Positions 59,601-64,000 of a DNA stretch of 64,000 bases are shown here, one piece after another. Each line of letters starts with the position of its first letter. Position 1 is the first letter of the stretch. Made by a program: the position numbers and the translations under genes. The stretch covers positions 93,564 through 157,563 of the forward strand of contig JABLXQ010000028.1 in NCBI GenBank assembly GCA_013178375.1, read 5' to 3'. The notes beneath the pieces were generated by a model. The model saw only the letters and a list, made by a program, of their open reading frames with translations, made no database searches and was not told where the DNA came from. Origin of the DNA: Gammaproteobacteria bacterium (GTDB lineage: Bacteria > Pseudomonadota > Gammaproteobacteria > Pseudomonadales > Ketobacteraceae).

Positions 59601-61795
59601 TTCAGTGCTTCCACACCCTGCAAGGCCTGCTGCCAGTACGCCTGGGTGCTGGCGCTGTCCATGTTTTCACGATCCCAGCGCAGGAATGCCAGTGCATTTT
59701 CCTGGTACGGCGCCAGCACCACACCCTGCCCTTTCAGCAACAGCGCATAACGGTGCAGCACTTTCTGCATCAGAATATAGGTCGCCGCACCATCCAGCAG
59801 AATGTGGTGGCAGGCAATCACCAGATACACGCGCATGGAACCGCCATTCACCAGGTGATAGCTGATCAGTTCCTCTTCCGGCCATTGATAACGCCGGTGC
59901 ATCAGTTTGAGTATCTGCTCCTCCAACTGTGCCGGCTGCAATTGATCGCGGGACCAGTCGTGAATCTTCAGGTGTACCTTGATTTGGTTGCGCGCCACCA
60001 GATAGGCGACATCGGCCGTGGGAATATCGCAGGGCGCGACTTTGGAACGCAGCACCAGCGATTCGTCAACGATGGACTGGAGCGCCTGGGTCAGCTTGTC
60101 CAGTTCCGGCCGGTGTTTCAGTTCAACGTAATTGCCGAAAGCATTCTGCGCCGTATGCAGGTGCGTGGTTTCATCCAGGTGAATCGACAGCTGGTTGGAG
60201 TTGAGCTTGATCAGCTGATGCTGGTCCGGCGCATATCCCATCTGCTGCAGGATATGGGCGTCGTCGTGCAATTCGATGGCGTCGATGTTCTGGTCCGGAT
60301 GCGCGGCCAGTTCACCCAGCAGATAGAAATACAGATCCAGCATGTTGGCGATGGTGGATTCGTTGAACAGGTCGGTGTTGTATTCCACCGCCACGTTGAA
60401 TACATCACCACGCTTGGCAATGACTGCGGCCAGATCGTTGCGTGCCGACACATGCACCGACCGGATCGGTTCGATGTCCAGTGCCGCCTGCCCCAGCGGT
60501 GCAGATTGCTGGTCGCTGATATTGATGAGCTGGAACAGCGACTGAGCCAGCGGCGGATAGCCCGGTTGACGATCCACCTGCATGACATCCAGCAGACGAT
60601 CCACCGGCATGTCCTGGTGACTGAAGGCGCCCAGCACCATTTCCTTCACCCGGCCATAAAATTCCTTCACGGTGGGGTTGCCGCGCAGGTCCGCGCGCAT
60701 CAACACCAGGTTGACGAAGAAACCGATCAGCTCCTGCACTTCACTGCGCCCACGGCCGGCGATGGGCGCGCCGATCACCACGTCCTGGCTGCTGGCATAG
60801 CGGCCCAGCAGCAGTTGCCAGGCGCCGAGGAAAAACATGTAGGGCGTCAGATCCAGTGCTGCACACGCACGATTCACGGCGGATGCGATGGCGGGATCGA
60901 GTTTCAGATCAAATACTGCGCCGTTACTGCTGGGAAAATCCTGGCGCGGGCGATCGGTGGGGATATCCAGCACGGGTGGCGTGCCGGTGAGCGTCTTCAC
61001 CCAGTACTGCAGATGTTTTTCCATCTCGTCCGCCGCCATCTGCTGGCGCTGCCAGACGGAAAAATCGGCGTACTGGATCGGCAACGGCGGCAACGGTGAC
61101 GCCATGCCGGCGGAAAATGCCATGTACAGGATGCCGATTTCCTTCACCAGCACATCCATCGACCAGGCATCGGAGATGATGTGATGCATGCCGGCCAGCA
61201 GTATGTGGTGGTTGTCATCCAGCCGCAGCAGATGCGGGCGGAACAGCGGGCCCTGGGCCAGATCGTAGGGCGTCAGGGTTTCGGCGTGCACTTCGGCCAT
61301 CACGCGCCGCTGCTGCGCATCGGCATCGAGATCGGAGATATCAATCAGCGGCAGGGTCCAGCGCTCGAAAGCATCGATCACCTGGAACGGCTCGCCATCG
61401 ACATTGGCAAAACGGGTGCGCAGGGTTTCGTGCCGTTGCACCAGCGTGGCAAATACTTTTTCCAGCACACCCAGGTTCAGCGCGCCGCGAATGCGCAGGG
61501 CACTGGCAATGTTGTAAGTGACATCGCGGGGATTGATCTGGTCCAGCAGCCACAGCCGCTGCTGGGCAAACGACACAGGAATCGGCTGGTCGCGGGTAAT
61601 GACAGGAATGGGTGCTTCGTTGAGTTTGCGGGCCTGACGCAGGAATTCGATGATCTCGGGCTTGCGGGTCACTACCTGGTCACGAACCGCCGGGGTGAAC
61701 GCACCTTCGGGGGCGCTGAACCGCAGGTTGTCCCCTTCCAGCCAGAGACGGATGTCCAGTTTCGCCAGCGACGCCAAAAGCTCTACTACGTTCAT
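50681..61795 (-). CDS. Three-module nonribosomal peptide synthetase
   Basis: The 3704-residue NRPS works upstream of the 5488-residue one. Approximate domains: TubC-type docking 1-55; C 65-490 (HHIISDAWS, Ala in place of the usual Gly); C' 525-940 (HHILLDGAA); A 973-1480; PCP Ser near 1510 (GGNSLL); C 1563-1995 (HHIASDGWS); A 2025-2540; PCP 2567; C 2626-3060 (HHIVSDGWS); A 3091-3600; PCP 3640. It ends in an acidic tail (DTDDFEEIEL) without thioesterase. Pocket residues read by eye: DLKNVGSDV, DLKNFGSDI, and DPRHGGFQV for a Lys2-like third A domain. I chose the ATG before VVELLASL, since the 28 preceding residues are non-family. Its leader is TACAAGAAAAAGAACAGG. Confidence 0.93.
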   Translation of the reverse strand: MNVVELLASLAKLDIRLWLEGDNLRFSAPEGAFTPAVRDQVVTRKPEIIEFLRQARKLNEAPIPVITRDQPIPVSFAQQRLWLLDQINPRDVTYNIASALRIRGALNLGVLEKVFATLVQRHETLRTRFANVDGEPFQVIDAFERWTLPLIDISDLDADAQQRRVMAEVHAETLTPYDLAQGPLFRPHLLRLDDNHHILLAGMHHIISDAWSMDVLVKEIGILYMAFSAGMASPLPPLPIQYADFSVWQRQQMAADEMEKHLQYWVKTLTGTPPVLDIPTDRPRQDFPSSNGAVFDLKLDPAIASAVNRACAALDLTPYMFFLGAWQLLLGRYASSQDVVIGAPIAGRGRSEVQELIGFFVNLVLMRADLRGNPTVKEFYGRVKEMVLGAFSHQDMPVDRLLDVMQVDRQPGYPPLAQSLFQLINISDQQSAPLGQAALDIEPIRSVHVSARNDLAAVIAKRGDVFNVAVEYNTDLFNESTIANMLDLYFYLLGELAAHPDQNIDAIELHDDAHILQQMGYAPDQHQLIKLNSNQLSIHLDETTHLHTAQNAFGNYVELKHRPELDKLTQALQSIVDESLVLRSKVAPCDIPTADVAYLVARNQIKVHLKIHDWSRDQLQPAQLEEQILKLMHRRYQWPEEELISYHLVNGGSMRVYLVIACHHILLDGAATYILMQKVLHRYALLLKGQGVVLAPYQENALAFLRWDRENMDSASTQAYWQQALQGVEALNFTRPSTAPQQVSAFNDCLLSVNLDRRQLDKVKEFCVDRSINPPLYFKALFGMALAHYCRPEASFVFYEFFGNRADGWGNSLGCFYQQFPALFDKTLLTRDATFTDWFTALKKSRDNARGQRALSLAWQSRNVPLGRNIFMYNYYNFVVEVEVAGQTLQPVMSAPKVDGAVQFIVKEEPRGFTLELRYDVTRFDDLQLLQRIVHINEQILFGNLDKVSQLQFLSVPEYNRLQNWSGDNRATDTESVVSKFERQAAATPDAVALISGDAQLSYRELNAQSNRLAHWLIGKGVKANVRVGICLNRSVDLVVSVLAVLKAGGAYVPMDPAYPRERLAFILQDSAAPLVLARSEFSAALDVVKSESVLLDRLSLADLPAHNPGVAIDPDQQIYVIYTSGSTGQPKGAMVQHRGETNLQHWYLSALNVTAQDRTLLVSAVGFDLTQKNLFAPLLAGAALVLPAMELFDETELLHLIEQHKVTWVNCAPSAFYPLVESAASHGYRALQSLRFVVLGGEPIRLAALYPWLSTHGCQAQLINSYGPTECTDVVAWHKVDHIESVNQVLPIGKPVKNLQLFILNDNLQQVVPGLAGEICVAGVGVGLGYINRDELTQSVFIRNPFGAGKLYRTGDLGCYLPNGDIEYLGRKDFQIKLRGLRIELGEIEHALKQLPDVEDGLALVKDDKLIAYAVSPQPVIDDWRGRMREHLPEYMIPAVIVTLPQWPLTPNGKIDRKALPDPAAIIAQASVYVAPRTELEAQLAAIWQDLLQKPQIGMLDNLFDLGGNSLLATRILSRVKKQLGVQIAVRELFVAPTIADLAVAINRAQQIENIPPISTVDYAVPQPLSFAQQRLWFLDQLDPGNTAYNMPGAFRVKGRLDVGAFEQALQEIVQRHAVLRSHTVMVDEQPCQVIGNGGDWHLQQRDYSTVSDDALEPMLRERIAQWRLHAFDLAAGPLFKVELIALRPDDWLLLVNTHHIASDGWSNGVMMRELGILYDAFLHKRPSPLPPLRIQYVDFAQWQRQWLSGDELERQVGYWRQQLVGGEVLNLPTDRPRRADTSFAGNVLNFSIDPQLTAQLNQLTRQQGATLYMTLMAAYMVLLAKYSNQTDISVGSPIAGRNHEDIESLIGFFVNTLVLRGDVQPSMPFVELVQQLRQNTLNAYAHQDVPFERLVDEIVRERDLLHSPLFQVMFSLQNVPMDANFTLPGLKIANLPQQDVVAKFDLDFSMVELDGGLKGEVVYRTGLFEKRTVQRLIDHYIAILQAVCRQPESTIASISVLTPAETQRLHAWNDTAREYDRTLTMQAMFERQVDRTPDLPAVLCGDAQLSYRQLEAKANRYAHVLMEMGVRSGDVVGLCLTRSIELIEALLGILKTGATYLPLDPAYPAERLQYMIEDAGVKVLIARSDLADAVKTAANNIFFVDQSAAALQAASTARPAPQGSAENLLYVIYTSGSTGKPKGTAAYHRAEVNLQAWYCRDFHLGERDRVLLISAIGFDLTQKNLFAPLVSGAALVIPTRHEYDPADLIAQIARHRVSWINCAPNAFYPLVEEAEDLQQLQSLRYIFLGGEPIDFDRLRFWLQHSAAKLVNSYGPTECTDIATIHVVNDVDAYQGNSIPIGRPIDNVRVYILDEQRRMVPEGVPGELCIGGDGVGPGYLRDARQTADKFFSDPFGAPGEKLYRTGDLARFLPDGEIEYLGRIDTQVKIRGFRIEPGEIEATLRQLSTVKACAVIAREDQPGRKELVAYVVFQANELSSNDLRAHLKKQLPEFMVPAHFVTMDALPLTPNGKVARSLLPAPNRDNAGDRVLVEPSTATEKTVLAIWQGVLGTDAISVEDDFFAVGGHSLLATQVVSRLRREFRIDLPLRSLFEAPTVRHTAAVIDRVLLDSTQNQLPPVVRIDRAGKLPLSFVQQQLWLLDQLDPGTPAYNMPVALRIAGALDVAAFEQAFRQVIARHETLRTNFIVQNGEPVAVIRGDAQWHFDQVDLSPLDALAQDARVQAIATQQTEQGFNLAQDCLIRGSLIRLGQDESGKSRFVFVGAIHHIVSDGWSLNIMIAELMEFYRAGLQNRAALLPELDVQYVDVAAWQRQWLQGEVLDSHIAFWRDQLDNEHQVLNLPTDFPRPPVMTSNGASLGSLLPASVVSGAQQLAREEGATLFMVLLAAYQLLLGRYSGQERVNVGTPIAGRDSVETENLVGFFINTVVMSTDVSGDLTFRTLLRRVREVALGAYAHQALPFEKIIEELKPRRDTSRTPFFQVFLNLLNLPPQADAQADLLIEPLLREDNHAHSKYDLNLYASETGTELELLMVYNRDLFNAKTVERLLADLSLLMERALARPDEPLVRINTRSERDQVWLPALDQPIAKSAFVSPVERFLQLAARQPEAIAIRAVNQTLRYRELEAASATISAQLQEAGVGEGDAVAILAERSPALVASLLGVLRAGTVFCVLDTAYPVERLAGYVRLLQPKALLIATAQDNPVLTALAPVLDESGCRQQWHVAEALAGKAAQRAAERHDLQRRAYVAFTSGTTGVPKGIAGRFEPVAHFVDWYIGEYGVTAQDRFSLLSGLAHDPLLRDIFVPLAAGAQVTIPAANQLTDSAALLNWFAQEKITCTHLTPAMCRVLTAGSSSTQIPDLRLAGFGGDRLTLDVVAALQAMAPAAQAVNFYGTTETPQVMAVYPVPSAQVATVGTLPIGRGIEGVQILVLDEKLHLCAPGCVGQIAIRTSYLTEGYISGEDSGRYVQNPYHRDAADRFYLTGDRGRYRLDGLVEFLGRMDQQIKIRGFRIEPGEIQAVVNRLEFVAESVVVPATDQRGDPCLVAYVVLTGDSEGWQDILKASLRQNLPDYMVPALFIALDRMPLTPNGKLNRMALPNPADFWQAREYVAPRSDIEREIALIWQAVMKTDQISVLDHFFDIGGHSLLAVQIVTRVKDKFAVEFSMRRLFEVSTIAGMASYVENALWLRQPAAEESAGDTDDFEEIEL
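50996..52525 (-). other. Lys2-like adenylation domain (module 3)
   Basis: This A domain differs from the others. Core A3 is AFTSGTTGVPKGIAG, followed by HFVDWYIGEYGVTAQDRFSLLSGLAHDPLLRDIFVPL, the pattern of alpha-aminoadipate reductase (Lys2) and related A domains. The catalytic Lys of NGKLNR and the Asp in AHDP are present. Its substrate is not assignable from sequence. Confidence 0.8.
58976..60220 (-). other. Divergent second condensation domain (C') in module 1 of the three-module NRPS
   Basis: It shows CHHILLDGAA, YCRPEASF, GCFYQQFP and FMYNYYNF. It begins near LIKLNSNQLSIHLDE, about 30 residues after the end of the preceding C domain, and ends just before the A domain. Confidence 0.85.
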
Positions 61796-61821
61796 AATGT
61801 TCCTGTTCTTTTTCTTGTAAT

Positions 61822-61838
61822 GTATACCGGGTGTATAC
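61822..61838. promoter_or_regulatory. Candidate operator upstream of the three-module NRPS
   Basis: Two GTATAC palindromes are separated by five bases, 27 bases before the NRPS ATG. A TTGACT further upstream on the minus strand could be a -35. The position would suit a repressor, but no regulator gene is visible. Confidence 0.35.
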
Positions 61839-61911
61839 GCAATTGAAACGGACTTTCCGAAGCAGATACAAACCGGCAATTTTCAGTCAAAAAGCAACGG
61901 TTTGAAAGGGG

Positions 61912-63693
61912 TTAGCCGGTGTCTTTTGGTGTGTTTTTGAAATAGTCGCCCATATTGACGACAGAGCCTGACGACGGGGTTTCGCCGTGGGAGCAGGTAT
62001 TGCGGCCCTGGCGCTTGGCGCGGTAGAGGGCGGCGTCGGCCCGTTGCAGCAGCTGGCTGGCACTGTCCTCGCGCCCGCTGGTGAGGCTGATACCGACACT
62101 GACAGTGATCTGCTTGTAGGGGCTGTCCTGGTGCGGCAGGCACAGGCTGCGGATGGCGCGCATGATGCGGGTGGCAATATGGTCCGCGCCCTGCTGGTCG
62201 GTGTCCGCCAGGATCACGGTGAATTCCTCGCCACCGTAACGGTACAGGCTGTCGGTGGGCCGCCGCAGGCAGTTGCGCATGATCAGCGCCACCCGGATCA
62301 GGGCTTCGTCGCCGGCGTGATGGCCGTAGCTGTCGTTGAATTTCTTGAAGTAGTCGATATCGATCATCAGCAGCGCCATGGAGGTGCCGTCACGGGACGT
62401 GCGTTCAAACTCGGACAGCAGGCGGTCGTCGAACGCACGCCGGTTGGGCACGCCGGTGAGGCCATCGATCAACGCCAGTTCGTAATTGTCGCGGGCGGTC
62501 TTCTCCAGCGTTGCCTTTTCCCGTCGCAGCTGCTGCATGTGCGACACCAGCACGAACGACAGCAGCGTCATGTTCAGGATCAGGCCCAGCTTCAAACCAT
62601 GCTCGGTCATCCAGGACGGCGCCAGCACGCCCAGCTGCTGCAGAATGAACAGCGCGGCCCCCAGAAAACCGCAGCTCCAGGCCACCACGAAAATGCCGGC
62701 ACCCTTCTGCCGCGCCCTCAGCGCGATGATACCGGCGTGCACCACGGTCATGATCACCAGCAGCGGCCATAGCGCGGAAATATGAATCAGCCAGCGGAAG
62801 GGCAGCAGGATGCCGGCCAGCGCCAGCAATGCCCCGCTCCAGCCCAGCCATACCAGAAAGCGGTCGAGCCGCGGCCGCAATGGCTCCAGCTGCAGGACAT
62901 CCCGGGTGAACAGGCAGACAAACCACATGGCCAGCCCGACGGTGATCGGCTGGATATGCTCGTTGATCCAGTAACCATGTCCCGGCCACAGGTACATGAA
63001 ACCGAAACCACTCATGGCAGCCTGGTACAGCGTGACGGCAGTGAGCAACGCCATGTAGAACAGGTAGGAACGCTCCACCGCCAGCAAGTAGATCACCGCA
63101 TTGCAGAACATCATCACCAGCAGCGCGCCGAAAAACAGGCCGTAGCCGAACTGCAGCAGACGCTCATCCCGCTGCAGCACTTGTTCGCTGACCAGCGCCA
63201 GGGGGAAACGCATGGCGCCGTGGGTTTCCAGCCGCAGCAACAGGTGGGTGGTCTGGCGGGGAATCTGGAAATAGAACTGGGAGCTTTCCACTTCGCGGGT
63301 ACCCCAGGGGCGCTGGTCGCCGGTAGTGGTCTTGTGCAGCCATTCGCTGTGGGGAAACTTCAGCCACAGATCCAGCTTGTCCATCAGCGGATAGGCGAAT
63401 TCGAGAAACCATTTGATGTGGACATCGAGCTTCTCCAGCGGCACCAGCACCCAGAACACCGGCTGGCCATAGCCCCAGTTGTCCTCGCCGTGGGGCGTGG
63501 GCTGAAACGGGAATTGCCGCAGCAGCTGGTCGGGATCGGATATTTGCGCCAGATTCTGGGTACCGCTTTCATCCAGGTAAACCCAGGCGTGGCTGTTGAG
63601 GGCAATGCGCGAGGCAGGCTGGTCCGCCCGTGCACCAAGGGCGCACAGCAGCAGAAGGAAAAGCAGGCTGCAGCGAAACAGGGATACCGGCAT
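61912..63693 (-). CDS. Membrane diguanylate cyclase with 7TMR-DISM sensor
   Basis: The enzyme makes the second messenger c-di-GMP. The 593-residue product has a signal peptide (LFRCSLLFLLLLCALGARA), an extracytoplasmic DISMED2-type domain (about 30-175) and seven membrane helices (about 185-390). A short coiled coil (MQQLRREKATLEKTARD) leads to a GGDEF domain. The active site is GGEEF (487-491), and the inhibitory I-site RxxD is intact (RPTD, 478-481), so product inhibition is likely. It lies between two NRPS genes on the same strand, 121 bases after one and 116 bases before the next. It may be cotranscribed with the cluster or a separate insertion. Confidence 0.92.
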   Translation of the reverse strand: MPVSLFRCSLLFLLLLCALGARADQPASRIALNSHAWVYLDESGTQNLAQISDPDQLLRQFPFQPTPHGEDNWGYGQPVFWVLVPLEKLDVHIKWFLEFAYPLMDKLDLWLKFPHSEWLHKTTTGDQRPWGTREVESSQFYFQIPRQTTHLLLRLETHGAMRFPLALVSEQVLQRDERLLQFGYGLFFGALLVMMFCNAVIYLLAVERSYLFYMALLTAVTLYQAAMSGFGFMYLWPGHGYWINEHIQPITVGLAMWFVCLFTRDVLQLEPLRPRLDRFLVWLGWSGALLALAGILLPFRWLIHISALWPLLVIMTVVHAGIIALRARQKGAGIFVVAWSCGFLGAALFILQQLGVLAPSWMTEHGLKLGLILNMTLLSFVLVSHMQQLRREKATLEKTARDNYELALIDGLTGVPNRRAFDDRLLSEFERTSRDGTSMALLMIDIDYFKKFNDSYGHHAGDEALIRVALIMRNCLRRPTDSLYRYGGEEFTVILADTDQQGADHIATRIMRAIRSLCLPHQDSPYKQITVSVGISLTSGREDSASQLLQRADAALYRAKRQGRNTCSHGETPSSGSVVNMGDYFKNTPKDTG

Positions 63694-63774
63694 CCGGTGG
63701 GCCCGACTGGCTGGGGACAGAAGTCCAGACTAGCACAACCCTGCCGCCGTGGCCTGTGCGGGGGTCGGTGACAG

Positions 63775-63809
63775 CGCAGTCAGGCACAGCGGTGCCATGC
63801 CTGACTGCG
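63775..63809. other. 12-bp perfect hairpin after the upstream NRPS stop
   Basis: The arms cgcagtcaggca and tgcctgactgcg enclose an 11-base loop, starting six bases past the stop of the partial NRPS. No T-run follows on the minus strand. It may be an mRNA-stabilising or attenuating structure between the NRPS and the cyclase gene. Confidence 0.75.
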
Positions 63810-63814
63810 GACCA

Positions 63815-64000
63815 TCAGAGGAAGCCCTCGTCCCGTCCTTCGCTGCTGCCGGCCTGCTGCGAGGTTTCCGCCGCCTGGGCCGCCCACTGCATGGTTTCCA
63901 GATACTGAGCGATGTCGGCGATGGTGTGCAGTTCAAACAGCGCCCGCAGCGGAATGTCGACATTGAAAGAATGACGGAACTTGGACACCGCCCGCGCCGC
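63815..64000 (-). CDS. C-terminal end of a further NRPS (carrier protein domain)
   Basis: Only the last 61 residues are visible. They begin AARAVSKFRHSFNVDIPLRALFELHTIADIAQYLE, the second half of a peptidyl carrier protein domain just after the phosphopantetheine Ser (which lies beyond the edge). A tail rich in Gln, Ala, Glu and Ser ends in EGRDEGFL. It shares PLRALFE-type sequence with the carrier domains of the neighbouring NRPSs. No thioesterase follows, so the chain is passed on, presumably to the three-module NRPS. The gene is complete at its 3' end and continues to the right. Confidence 0.88.
   Translation of the reverse strand, partial: AARAVSKFRHSFNVDIPLRALFELHTIADIAQYLETMQWAAQAAETSQQAGSSEGRDEGFL

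Overview
The window comes from a fairly GC-rich gammaproteobacterium. The TCA genes lie in the order sdhCDAB-sucAB-lpd with gltA divergent, and GltA matches the long enterobacterial/pseudomonad type residue for residue at its catalytic positions. I cannot name the genus from the sequence alone. Nearly all genes are on the minus strand, so most operons read right to left.

Region 1 (about 1-9920) is core metabolism: lpd (start only), sucB, sucA, sdhB, sdhA, sdhD and sdhC on the minus strand, then a 542-base divergent promoter region and gltA on the plus strand, closed by an intrinsic terminator. A single beta-hydroxyacid-dehydrogenase-type oxidoreductase follows.

Region 2 (about 10.86-25.76 kb) is a Tad/Flp pilus locus. 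In transcription order it encodes the Flp pilin, two large TadG/TadE-like envelope proteins, a periplasmic protein, a small pseudopilin, CpaB/RcpC, the secretin RcpA/CpaC, an FHA-fused TadA ATPase, TadB, TadC, a DUF192 protein, an FHA membrane protein, a TPR lipoprotein, a PP2C phosphatase and a TadE-like protein. A Ser/Thr kinase reads away from the pilin. Kinase, phosphatase and two FHA proteins together suggest that the pilus is controlled by Thr phosphorylation, in the manner known for some type VI secretion systems. No TadZ or prepilin peptidase gene is in the window.

Region 3 (about 25.76-64 kb) is a large nonribosomal peptide synthetase (NRPS) cluster. The end of one NRPS enters at the right edge. 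A diguanylate cyclase gene follows, then a 3704-residue three-module NRPS, a 121-base inverted-repeat element, a 5488-residue four-module NRPS ending in a thioesterase, and an EctB-like diaminobutyrate aminotransferase. Further left are an MFS exporter, a type II thioesterase, an RND-type periplasmic adaptor with a long Pro/Ala tail and a 13-repeat MORN lipoprotein. One stand-alone condensation-superfamily protein is on the plus strand.

The most unusual signal is in the NRPSs. Three of the seven complete modules carry two condensation-type domains in tandem before the adenylation domain. The second of each pair (C') is a divergent subtype with an intact HHxxxDG motif and its own diagnostic motifs (YCRP; NYxxF). 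The first of each pair is also a distinct subtype. Whether a module has the pair correlates with the substrate pocket of its adenylation domain. This looks like a dedicated two-domain unit acting on a particular building block, possibly a diamino acid. That function is inference.
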